Shown here one piece after another: positions 46,362 through 56,600 of a DNA stretch of 64,000 bases. The stretch comes from RFSX01 sp965248155. Lineage in GTDB: Bacteria; Bacteroidota; Bacteroidia; Chitinophagales; Saprospiraceae. The notes under the pieces were generated by a model. That model was given only the letters and a program-made list of their open reading frames with translations. It was not told the origin of the DNA and ran no database searches. The stretch lies in the NCBI GenBank assembly GCA_965248155.1, contig CBDFIO010000002.1, positions 2,046,001 to 2,110,000 of the forward strand. Direction: 5' to 3'. Position 1 is the stretch's first letter, and every line of letters starts with the position of its first letter. The position numbers and the translations under genes are program-made.

Positions 46362-46386
46362 TAAGAGCTGATATTAAAAAATAAGA

Positions 46387-47346
46387 ATGGTATTCCTAGA
46401 ATTTGAAAGACCCCTTGAGAAGCTTTATGAGCAATTAGAAAAGATCCATCAGATCGAAGAAGAGGGTGATATAGATGTATCGGATAAGATAAAAGAGCTT
46501 GAGAGCAAGATCAGATCTAAAAAGAAAGAAATCTACTCTAATCTTACCGGGTGGCAAAAAGTTCAATTGTCAAGGCATCCTGAAAGACCGTATACCTTGT
46601 ATTATATCGAGAACATGTTTAAGAAGTTTATTGAACTTCATGGAGATCGAACCTTTGGTGATGATAAAGCGATAGTAGGAGGGATAGGCAAATTGGATAG
46701 TCAATCGGTAGTGGTGATCGGACATCAGAAAGGGATCAACACTAAGATGCGTCAATACCGAAATTTTGGAATGGCCAATCCGGAAGGATATCGAAAAGCT
46801 TTGCGCTTGATGAAATTGGCTGAAAAATTTAATTATCCAGTAATTTGCTTTATCGACACCCCCGGTGCTTATCCCGGAATTGAAGCAGAAGAACGGGGAC
46901 AAGCAGAAGCCATTGCTAGGAATCTTTTCGAAATGGCTCAACTCAATGTACCCATACTATGTTATATCATTGGAGAAGGAGCATCAGGAGGTGCATTAGG
47001 AATCGGTCTCGGTGATAAAGTCTTTATGCTTGAAAATACCTGGTATTCTGTAATCTCGCCAGAATCATGTTCATCTATTCTATGGAGATCGTGGGACTAC
47101 AAAGAGCAAGCTGCTGAGGCTTTAAAGTTGACGGCAGATCATATGCTTGAATTTGGCTTGATTGATGATATTATAAAAGAACCACTTGGAGGAGCTCATG
47201 GCGATCCAGAGAAAATGGTAAAAACTCTAAAAAGTCATATCAAACGAGAGATTGTCAGTCAGATGGAGATTCCTTCCAAAAAGAGAATAAAATTACGTGT
47301 AGATAAATATTGTAAAATGGGGATCTACGATGTAATCAAACCCTGA
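46387..47346 (+). CDS. accA: Acetyl-CoA carboxylase carboxyltransferase subunit alpha
   Basis: 319 residues, family length. N-terminal coiled region, then LYYIENMFKKFIELHGDRTFGDDKAI, FGMANPEGYRKALRLM, FIDTPGAYPGIEAEERGQAEAIARNL and GEGASGGALGIG, all AccA signatures. With AccD it transfers CO2 from biotin to acetyl-CoA, the first committed step of fatty-acid synthesis. It is followed by dapA after 23 bases. Confidence 0.97.
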   Translation: MVFLEFERPLEKLYEQLEKIHQIEEEGDIDVSDKIKELESKIRSKKKEIYSNLTGWQKVQLSRHPERPYTLYYIENMFKKFIELHGDRTFGDDKAIVGGIGKLDSQSVVVIGHQKGINTKMRQYRNFGMANPEGYRKALRLMKLAEKFNYPVICFIDTPGAYPGIEAEERGQAEAIARNLFEMAQLNVPILCYIIGEGASGGALGIGLGDKVFMLENTWYSVISPESCSSILWRSWDYKEQAAEALKLTADHMLEFGLIDDIIKEPLGGAHGDPEKMVKTLKSHIKREIVSQMEIPSKKRIKLRVDKYCKMGIYDVIKP

Positions 47347-47369
47347 TTTTAAGAAGCATTGAATCTATT

Positions 47370-48269
47370 ATGAATCAAAAATTTACCGGGACTGGCGTTG
47401 CCCTCATTACACCTTTTAATGATGATTTAAGTATTGATTATAATGCTTATGAAGCGATTATTGAATATGTCATTCATGAAAACATTGACTTTCTTGTTCC
47501 GCTGGGATCCACCGGAGAAACAGCGACTTTAAATGAAGAAGAAGCCCGAAGAGTACTCGACTTTGTTATTGAAGTCAATAAAGGGAGAAAGCCCATTCTT
47601 GTAGGGAATTTCGGTGGTAACAACACCCTTGAACTGGTTCGGAAAATTGAAAATTACAATTTTGATAACATCGATGGTATTCTATCATCCAGTCCTGCTT
47701 ATGTGAAGCCCAATCAGGAAGGAATCTACAGCCACTACATGGCTATGGCAGAAGTTAGCCCTGTTCCGATTATGATATATAATGTTCCCGGACGAACAAA
47801 ATCGAATATCGAATGGAATACGACAGTCCGACTGGCAAATGCCAGTGACAAATTCGTCGGTATCAAAGAAGCTTCTGCAGATTTGATCCAGGCTACCAGA
47901 ATCATCAAAAATCGGCCAGAACATTTTATTGTGACTTCAGGAGATGATGAGGTGGCTCTACCGATGATTGCTGCTGGTGGAGATGGTGTAATCTCTGTGA
48001 TCGCCAATGCATTTCCTGGATATTTTTCAACCATGACCAGATTAATTAAGACAGGAGAACTTGAAAAAGCACGAGAATATAATTTTAGAATATTCGATCT
48101 CCATAAATGGTTGTACATCGAAGGAAATCCTGTCGGTATCAAATCTGCAATGGAAGTGCTGGGCTTCTGCAAAAATCACGTGCGACTGCCTTTGCATATT
48201 ATGTCTGATGCGAATTATCAGCATCTGAGAGATTGTGTTGAAAGAATCAAATCTTTGACCGATTCTTAA
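47370..48269 (+). CDS. dapA: 4-hydroxy-tetrahydrodipicolinate synthase
   Basis: 299 residues, (beta/alpha)8 barrel. LVPLGSTGETATLNEEE (substrate-binding Thr pair), IYNVPGRTKSNI (catalytic Tyr and Arg) and FVGIKEAS (Schiff-base Lys) are present. It condenses pyruvate with aspartate semialdehyde in lysine and meso-diaminopimelate synthesis, so it also serves peptidoglycan. Second gene of the accA operon. Confidence 0.96.
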   Translation: MNQKFTGTGVALITPFNDDLSIDYNAYEAIIEYVIHENIDFLVPLGSTGETATLNEEEARRVLDFVIEVNKGRKPILVGNFGGNNTLELVRKIENYNFDNIDGILSSSPAYVKPNQEGIYSHYMAMAEVSPVPIMIYNVPGRTKSNIEWNTTVRLANASDKFVGIKEASADLIQATRIIKNRPEHFIVTSGDDEVALPMIAAGGDGVISVIANAFPGYFSTMTRLIKTGELEKAREYNFRIFDLHKWLYIEGNPVGIKSAMEVLGFCKNHVRLPLHIMSDANYQHLRDCVERIKSLTDS

Positions 48270-48384
48270 GGCAAATTTCTTCTAAGAATATCCTCTTCAT
48301 ATTATGAATAAATGTAATATATAACGTATATTAGTGTTTTATTTTCACCGATTTTCCAACACAATAGAACTGATTGTCTTCACT

Positions 48385-48402
48385 TTACCGAATCCACGGT
48401 AA
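48385..48402. promoter_or_regulatory. Inverted repeat before the first T9SS giant
   Basis: TTACCG-AATCCA-CGGTAA, perfect 6-bp arms, 90 bases before the start codon. A possible operator; no T-run, no other evidence. Confidence 0.3.
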
Positions 48403-48491
48403 GAAATTGTCTATTCACCCAAGATAGCTGCTTAAGATAATTATCGAGAATAGATTATTTAGAATTTATTAAAACCAAGACACAAACGGTT

Positions 48492-51400
48492 ATGCATTGT
48501 AACTTAACACGCGTTATTTGTATTCTTTTTCTTTTGTCAGTATTACCATTCTCTACGTCACTGGCCAATTATTATGAAGATATTTCGGGAGGAGATATTC
48601 CAACATTACATGTCAATTTTGATAACTGTGCCTCTTTTGGAGGTGGATCAAATGCAGATTATTCAGAATTTACAGCCACAAAAGTAGTAAACATCGAATG
48701 CAGCCAACTTTCTTTGGTTGGAGGACATGTATATCGGGACAACCCCGAGGTTAATCTCCATTCCTGTACACCGGGAATAAATGATACACCGGCGATGTGT
48801 ATATCAGCACAGGATACATGTTCTTATGACAGTTCAAGTGATAAAGCTTTGCGATTTGATATTATGGTGGTTCCCGGTCCTGATGGTTTGGGGTCTCTGG
48901 ACAATATTTCATTCCAAGAAAGAGCACCAGAAGAGTTTAGTTTTATAGAAGGACCTATTGGCCCCAATGATTATCCAACAATGTTTGCTCTTAAAATTCA
49001 CGTTGATGGATTGGAAGTATTGAGTCTGGAAAACATGGCTACAAGCCGGGATTGGAATTTAAGATCCTTCGACTTCGAAGGACTAAGTCATTTTCTGGTT
49101 TCCGATACAACAATATTCAATGTAAGTATTTTGCCTTATTGTCTTATTGGTAATGGTGCTTCTATGAGAGCCTGGGATATTGATGAATTGACGATTACAG
49201 GAGGGTGCTATAATATCCGTGGAGGAACTATTAGTACGACATCAAATGATGTTCTTTGTTCTTTAGATACAGAATCCGGTAGAGTTGATTTTGATCTTAC
49301 CGGTGAATTGGGTGATAATTTTTCCTGGCTTTTAATAGATGAGAACAGAGAGATTATTCGAATTTTCAGTTCACCCGCATTTCATTTTTCTAATGTCCCA
49401 ACAGGTAATTATCAAATCTTCCACATCGCCTATGCTGATGATGTCACAGGTATTGCACGTGGCAATCTGATTGATGGAATAACAGGTTGTTTTGATATTT
49501 CCAACGGGCTGAGCTTTATGAATATGAATGTGAGTGGTGGAGAATTGAATGTAGACGGAAGCGTTTTTACTACGATTTGTACTGCAGAAGATAATACAGA
49601 AGATGTTATTGTAGAATTAAGCGGTAATTTAGGTGCTGGACAATTATACATTCTTACCGATTCGGTGAATGTCATTATAGATTTTCAGAATAGTGATACC
49701 TTCAATTTTGCCGGCGTACCATCCGGTGTATGCCTTATATATTCGGTAAGTTTTGAAGGGCAAATCATGAACTTCAGCAATGGATTTAATATAGCAGATA
49801 TCACAGGATGTTATGAGTTGTCATCACCTGTTGCTGTGATCAGGAATTTTGCAGATGGAGGTACGATCAATTCTCAAGGATTAAGCAGTGTTGAGATATG
49901 TAACAATGAAAATGACGGCTTAGTCGATATGAGTATTATTGGTGCTGCCGGCGATCAGTCTGATTGGATAATTACAGATGAGGACGGAGTGATTGTTTTG
50001 ATCTCTAATGCTATTCCTTTGGATGTTAGTAGTTTGCCTGCCGGATTGTATGATATACAACATGTCAGCTCTTCAGCTGCAGTGAGTGGAATAACAATAG
50101 GTGAAAATATTGCCGATCTATCAGGTTGCTTTTCAGTTTCAAATACGGTGTCGCTTAACATAATGATAGTGAATGGCGGAATGCTTAACTTAGAAGACGG
50201 AAGCATTCAGATAGAAATATGTGCCGATGACGGAATGTCAGATGAATTTGGAGTGGTCCTTTTGGATGCCATCGGAGACAGCACGGCATGGGTAATTACG
50301 GATACAACAGGTATCATCCTTGGTCTACCTCCCGGTCCTACATTTGATTTGGAAGGTGCGGGTGAAGGAATTTGTCTGCTTTGGAATCTTAGTTTTAATG
50401 ACATGATACAAGGTCTAGAATTGGGTGCTGATAGTGATAGTCTTGAAGGTTGTCTAGCCCTTTCTAATCCAATTATTATAAACAGACTGACCGGTGAAAA
50501 TTGTCCTGATACTTGTATGGTTGAAGGCGGATTCATTGACTTGTTCAATAATAATTTATGTGTGGGTGATGGTGAAGCTGATATTATGGACGCTGATGTT
50601 TTTGGAGCAATCGGACCCTTTTCAGTTTTTATATTGACGGATACTGATAGTACGATAGTATCTGTAATAGATACCTTACCGGTTGATCTGGATTTACTTC
50701 CTGAAGGAAGCTTTAATTTCTGGCATCTAAGTTCGACCGATGCTTTAGTCGTGGACAGCACACTTGTTCATATCAATGGTATTGATCTTTCTTGTTTTGA
50801 TCTTTCTGATCCTGCGGGATTCAATACGATCTTCAATAATGCAGGGCTGGTTAATCTCATGGGAGGAGATACAACGATAAATATTTGTGTAGGGGACAGT
50901 ATTCCGGATGTTCTAGTTTTTGAAAATTCAAGTGCTGCTACAAATAACTATCAATATGTAGTTACGGATACATTGAATGTTATACTGGCGCTCCCAGATA
51001 CAAATTTTGTAGATTTTGAAAATTCTGGAACAGGTGTTTGTTTGGTCTATGGTGTTTCATATACTGGCACCTCCTTTTTATACAATGTCGGAGATACTTT
51101 GGAATTATTTCCTACTAGTGCGTGCTACGATATCTCTAATAACTATATCGAAGTCATCCGTGACAATTGTAATATGACAGTAAATGGTGGAAGCATTTCA
51201 TTGGTTGGAGGAGCAGTTGAATATTGTCCTGGCGATAGCACAGGGATGACGATGGTAGATGCCTTTGTTTTTGAAGTGATACTCAATGGAGCCTTTGGAA
51301 CAGACTTTAATTGGGTCCTCATTGATTCAAGTAATCTGATTATAGATATCAATTCAGGGAGTCCTCCATTGACCTATGATCTTCAACCTCCGGGGACTTA

Positions 51401-53387
51401 CACATTATACCACATGGCATCTGAAGGCATAATTGATGGACTGATGATTGGGTCTTCAATAGACAGCATCATGGGTAGTTATGCCTTATCAAATACGATA
51501 ACTTTGAATTCTGCTCCATGCGAGACCGAAGAATGTCTTGTAGATGGAGGTTCGTTGGATTTGTTTACGAATAATGTCTGTGTCAGTGACGGAGAAGCAG
51601 ATCTTGTAGATGGTGATGTCTTCAATAGCATAGGAGACTATTCCACCTTTCTTATCACCGATATTGATAGTATCATTATTGGTAACCCGGCTTCATTGCC
51701 AATTAATTTTGAAAGTGCAGGCCCGGGGACATGCCTTGTATGGCATCTGGCGGCCAATGATTCTATTCCGATCAGTATGGGCACACATGTGAACAACATC
51801 GGAGGTTGCTATGATTTATCATCATCTCAGGCTGTTGTCAGAGTTGAAAATTTTGGAGGGATGGTAAGCACATCGGGAGTTGATGTAATTGAGATATGTG
51901 TTGGAGATTCGATAGCGGATGTGTTAGAATTTATGACTACAGGTATCGGGCAGTTTTATCAATATATAGTGACAGATACGTTCAATGTAATTTTAGGAGT
52001 TCCTGATTCTACTATTGTTGACTTTGAAAATGCAGGTACAGGAACATGCAGAGTCTATGGTTTGGCTCACAATGCTACTTACAACCAAATGCCGGGAGAT
52101 ACACTTACTGTACCATCTATACCAGGATCTTGTTTTGACCTTTCAGAAAATTTTGTAGAAGTTATTAGAGACGATAGCAGGGGACCTTGTGATCCACCTT
52201 TACCCGATCTCAGTATTGTACTGAGCAGAGTAGGAGAATCATCTCAAATATTTGATATTAAAAACATTGGTAGCGATACGGTTGATGTTTCGGATTATTG
52301 GATTTGTAAAGGACCTGGACAGTACTTTAGGATAGGAGATATCGTTTTAGAATGCGGAACTTTTAATACAATAATGGCACCCGGAGACGTGAATGGATTA
52401 AATATTGGAGTAAGCAACACCGATGGTGAATTAGGATTATATAATACAGATGATTTTACGAATAGTGATGCCATTATACATTATGTGGAATGGGGAAGTA
52501 CAGGACATCCAAGAAGTTCGGTAGCGGTAGCTGCAGGTTTGTGGACTACTGGAGATTTTGTTCCGGCAATTACTGCTGGAGAGAGTATATATTATGATGA
52601 AGAAGGAATATTATCAACTGACTGGGAAGAAGGTCAAACCAATCTTTGTGGTGAACTTCCTGGACCACCGAAGGTTGTTTTTAACCGTGTCAGTGACAAT
52701 GCTCAAATTATTGATCTAAAAAATATTAGTACTGACACAGTAGATGTCAATGACTATTTTATTCAGCAGGGAATAGATGTATATCGTATTGGAGATTTAA
52801 TGATTGAATGTGGGCCCCTTAATGGAGTATTAATGCCGGATGAAATTATTGGAGTCGTTGTAATTCCAATGTCAAATGTCGATGGGGAATTGGCACTTTA
52901 TACCTCTCAGGGCAATTTCACTTTTAATGTCATGTCTGATTATGTCCAATGGGGTAGTGCAGGCCATGGTGGGGAATCGAGTGCTGTATTTAATGGCATC
53001 TGGTCACCTGGTGATTTCGTAGCTACATTTTCGCAGCCTAATAGTATTTACTATGATGGAGAAGGAGACGATGCTGCTGACTGGGAAGAAGGTACTACAA
53101 ATTTCTGTAGCGGGCTTAAAGCAAAAGGAGATAATGAAATAGAATATTCTATATTTCCTAATCCGGCAATAGATCAGATTTCAGTAGATATAAGACAGAT
53201 TCCAGAAGTCAATTGTGTTGCTGAAATATATAACTCCTATGGAAGCAAAATATTAAGCAAGGAATTTATGAATATAAATGGTAATCCACTGTTAATAGAT
53301 TTACCAAATGCTCAACCGGGAACTTACTTTTTACGAATTAAATCAAATTCAAAAGTGCTAACGAAAAAGTTCCTTCTTGTAGAATAA
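48492..53387 (+). CDS. Giant T9SS-secreted repeat protein, 1631 residues
   Basis: Signal peptide VICILFLLSVLPFSTSLA. An N-terminal domain of about 240 residues (HVNFDNCASFGGGSN, VPGPDGLGS, PEEFSFIEGP, WDIDELTITGG) is shared with the next gene. Then nine repeats of about 108 residues, each with a GG-start strand, a VC-x-GD core, a xITD-x2-G-x-IL strand and a GCFDLSN close. Two lamin-tail-like modules follow (about 1245-1390 and 1400-1520; LGLYNTDDF, IHYVEWGS, YVQWGSAGH), then a type A T9SS sorting domain (IFPNPAIDQISV ... LTKKFLLVE). The protein should be exported across the outer membrane and either released or anchored. Probable adhesin or matrix protein; function unproven. Confidence 0.85.
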   Translation: MHCNLTRVICILFLLSVLPFSTSLANYYEDISGGDIPTLHVNFDNCASFGGGSNADYSEFTATKVVNIECSQLSLVGGHVYRDNPEVNLHSCTPGINDTPAMCISAQDTCSYDSSSDKALRFDIMVVPGPDGLGSLDNISFQERAPEEFSFIEGPIGPNDYPTMFALKIHVDGLEVLSLENMATSRDWNLRSFDFEGLSHFLVSDTTIFNVSILPYCLIGNGASMRAWDIDELTITGGCYNIRGGTISTTSNDVLCSLDTESGRVDFDLTGELGDNFSWLLIDENREIIRIFSSPAFHFSNVPTGNYQIFHIAYADDVTGIARGNLIDGITGCFDISNGLSFMNMNVSGGELNVDGSVFTTICTAEDNTEDVIVELSGNLGAGQLYILTDSVNVIIDFQNSDTFNFAGVPSGVCLIYSVSFEGQIMNFSNGFNIADITGCYELSSPVAVIRNFADGGTINSQGLSSVEICNNENDGLVDMSIIGAAGDQSDWIITDEDGVIVLISNAIPLDVSSLPAGLYDIQHVSSSAAVSGITIGENIADLSGCFSVSNTVSLNIMIVNGGMLNLEDGSIQIEICADDGMSDEFGVVLLDAIGDSTAWVITDTTGIILGLPPGPTFDLEGAGEGICLLWNLSFNDMIQGLELGADSDSLEGCLALSNPIIINRLTGENCPDTCMVEGGFIDLFNNNLCVGDGEADIMDADVFGAIGPFSVFILTDTDSTIVSVIDTLPVDLDLLPEGSFNFWHLSSTDALVVDSTLVHINGIDLSCFDLSDPAGFNTIFNNAGLVNLMGGDTTINICVGDSIPDVLVFENSSAATNNYQYVVTDTLNVILALPDTNFVDFENSGTGVCLVYGVSYTGTSFLYNVGDTLELFPTSACYDISNNYIEVIRDNCNMTVNGGSISLVGGAVEYCPGDSTGMTMVDAFVFEVILNGAFGTDFNWVLIDSSNLIIDINSGSPPLTYDLQPPGTYTLYHMASEGIIDGLMIGSSIDSIMGSYALSNTITLNSAPCETEECLVDGGSLDLFTNNVCVSDGEADLVDGDVFNSIGDYSTFLITDIDSIIIGNPASLPINFESAGPGTCLVWHLAANDSIPISMGTHVNNIGGCYDLSSSQAVVRVENFGGMVSTSGVDVIEICVGDSIADVLEFMTTGIGQFYQYIVTDTFNVILGVPDSTIVDFENAGTGTCRVYGLAHNATYNQMPGDTLTVPSIPGSCFDLSENFVEVIRDDSRGPCDPPLPDLSIVLSRVGESSQIFDIKNIGSDTVDVSDYWICKGPGQYFRIGDIVLECGTFNTIMAPGDVNGLNIGVSNTDGELGLYNTDDFTNSDAIIHYVEWGSTGHPRSSVAVAAGLWTTGDFVPAITAGESIYYDEEGILSTDWEEGQTNLCGELPGPPKVVFNRVSDNAQIIDLKNISTDTVDVNDYFIQQGIDVYRIGDLMIECGPLNGVLMPDEIIGVVVIPMSNVDGELALYTSQGNFTFNVMSDYVQWGSAGHGGESSAVFNGIWSPGDFVATFSQPNSIYYDGEGDDAADWEEGTTNFCSGLKAKGDNEIEYSIFPNPAIDQISVDIRQIPEVNCVAEIYNSYGSKILSKEFMNINGNPLLIDLPNAQPGTYFLRIKSNSKVLTKKFLLVE

Positions 53388-53407
53388 AAGAGTTGAGTAA
53401 TGTTTAA

Positions 53408-53438
53408 AAGGAGGGTCTTAGAAAGATCCTTCTTTTTT
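53408..53438 (+). terminator. Terminator after the first T9SS giant
   Basis: Arms AAGGAGGGTCTT and AAGATCCTTCTT pair over 12 bases with two G-T wobbles, then a T-run to 53438. Confidence 0.72.
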
Positions 53439-53677
53439 TGACGACAAATCATCATTTTTCAGTATTTACCACTAGAATATGAGGCCTTTTTAGGCCTATT
53501 TTTGGCTTTTATCTCAAAATAGTCTGCAATTTTTTCTCTCTGAGCGTTATTGAAGTAAACATCTCGATCTATAACTTGGTAAAATAGACGACAATTTTCA
53601 ACTTATTGATAATGAGGCAGATAAATCACATTTATTTAGAGTATCCTAAAAGAACTAAGGTCTTAAAAAACTCGATT

Positions 53678-56600
53678 ATGTTACCAAAAACCTATACCCT
53701 TTGGTGTATTATAGGAACGTTTCTCCTATTTAATAGTACTATTCTGGCTTTTGATGAATCGAATAGCGCATTAGTGCTAAATGATCCTATACCCTATGTA
53801 CACTTTGATTTTGAAGAGTGTGTATCATTTCTGGGAGGGTCAAATTCAGATTATTCAGAATTTACGGCAATGCATGTTGACAACCCTTTATGTTCCCAAT
53901 TTGAGGTACTGGGAGGTTATTTATATCGTTCAGATTCATTAACGCATTCTTGTACTCCAGGATATGAAAACTCCATTGCTATGTGTGTTTCCGGAGTTGA
54001 TACTTGTACTTATAATCCTGACAGTAATGAAGCCATCAAGATAGATTTGCAGGTGGTTCCCGGCCCTGATGGATTGGGTTCTATCCGAGAGATTCAGTTT
54101 TTCCAACGTGCGCCAGAACAGTTTTCAATCATTGAAGGGCCAACTGGACTTAATAATTATCCTACTTTATACGGAATACGAATATTCAAAAATGGTGTAG
54201 AAGTATATAGACAAGAGGATGTCCCAACAACAAGAGATTGGAATTTTGAAAGATTCATTCTTTCTGGAGATGCTGATTTTTTTGTGACAGATACGACAGT
54301 TTATAATATAGAAATCCTTCCTTATTGCCTTGTAGGAAATGCAGGAACAATGCAAGCCTGGGATATTGATGATTTAAGAATTATAGGAGGATGCCACAAT
54401 ATCCGAGGAGGATTTGTAAGTACCAATTCTCCAACGACTATATGTTCATTAGATTCATTGTCTTCGACTATTGAGTTTAATGTATCAGGAAATTTAGGAC
54501 CTAGAGAAAGATGGATTGTAACAGATGACAATGGAATCATTCAATCGGTAGGTATCAACTCAAGTATTGATTTTAATAATTTTGAGACTGGAATTTATAG
54601 AGTCTACCACTTGTCCTATATAGGAGCAATTTCTAAAATTAGAGAAGGATTACCACTTAGTGGAATAATAGGATGCATTAGTTTATCTAACGGAGTTACG
54701 ATTAACAACTTCAATGTCAATGGTGGAGAGTTGTTTGTTGGAAATCAATCAACCGAAGTATCGGTATGTGCCGGGGACGGAGAAGATGACCTCGTGATAT
54801 TGAATCTGTCAGGTGAAGATGGCATCGAAACAAATTATATTATCACGGATGAGGATAGTATCATCTTACAGATCACAAGCAGCGATACGTTGAATTTTAA
54901 ACAGGCTGGTCCAGGAACCTGTTATGTATTTGCCTTAAGTTCAGGCGAACCTTTAAGTGGATTTACGGAAGGGGTACATATCAATGATATCGATGGATGT
55001 TTTGCCTTGTCAAATCCTGTTACAGTAATAAGAGAAAGCTTTGAAGCGGGTACCATAGAAACCGATAATAGTTCAGTCGTAATAATGACATGTTCCGGAG
55101 ATGGACAAGAAGACATTATTGAAGTCAATCTTCAGGGTGCCGATAGCGCAATATCTTCTTGGATAGTTTCTGATACCCTTGGAAATATTCTTAGTATTAG
55201 TGACTCCAACATTTTCGATTTTGAAAATGCAGGTTTGGGTGTTTGCGAAATCTACCATATGTCCTATGGAGACAGCAGTCTTCTTGATGGACAAAACCTT
55301 AACCTAAATAGTTTGAACGGGTGTTTTGACCTGTCAAACACAATAACGATAATAAGAGATGAAGTGGATGGTGGACAAATCAGTATTAATGGTTCCACTA
55401 ATTATGACATCTGTCCTACAGATACCAACACGGATTCAGTTCCGGTAGATCTAATAAATGCTGCCGGAGATACGATGACATGGGTGTTGACTGATGAAAC
55501 AGGAGTAATTCTGGAGTTAAGTGACAACTCTGTTATGGACTTCTCTGATTTAGCTGATGGAATGTTTCAACTTTGGAATATTTCATATTCCTTTGGCTTA
55601 AGCAATCTGGTAATCGGCAATAATATTGATTCGGTAATGGGTTGTTTTGATTTTTCAAATCCGATATCTATTTCTAAAATTCCGATTAATGGAGGAAGTA
55701 TCAGCCTTGAAGATGGTTCGACATCAACGGAAGTTTGCGTTGGAGATGGTATAGATGAAAATCTGGAAGCCATATCTGTTGATGCGTCAGGTGTTAATTC
55801 CATATGGCTTGTCACTGATACGCTTGGGAATGTATTAAATACAACAGATTCGAATATTTTCAATTTTGATTCTGCAGGTGGAGGTGTCTGTCAGATTTGG
55901 CATTTGGTTTTTGCCGATAGCACAACTATTGCGGGAGACAGTTTAAATATAAATTCTTTGGAAGGGTGTTTTGCCTTATCTAATAATATAGAAGTTATCA
56001 GAAACGCCGTTAATGGTGGAGTTCTGACAACTATAGATGGAGAGACAGAAGTCAACGTTGTTGTAGGTGATAGTATTCCAGATCTTATCGATGTTGATTT
56101 GGATGCAGAAGAGGGAGATTTCTTTTCCTGGATTATTACAGATACGCTTGGAGAAATATTAAGTCTTCCGGATACCTTTCCTGTCGATTTTAATGACGCC
56201 GGTACTGGAATTTGCCAAATTTGGAATGTTAGTTTTAATGATAGCATAGTAGGATTGGAAGTAGGATTAAATGTTTCTGACCTTGTTGGATGTTTCGATC
56301 TCTCCAATCCGGTCACTATTAATAGATCATTCGTACTTGGAGGTCAAATCATGACTGTGGACAGTTTGCTTGCGGTAGAAGTTTGTTCCGGAGATAATAT
56401 TAGCGATTTGATCGATGTTGTTGTAGAAGGGAATGAAGGTACAAATTCAGCTTGGGTGGTCTCTGATACTAGTGGACTGATTTTATCCTTACCGGTATCG
56501 CCACCGATTGATTTTGAAGGAGCCGGCGGAGGCATTTGTCTCATCTGGCATTTAAGTTATGAAAATGGACTATCAGGACTGGAAGAAGGGATGGATCTTT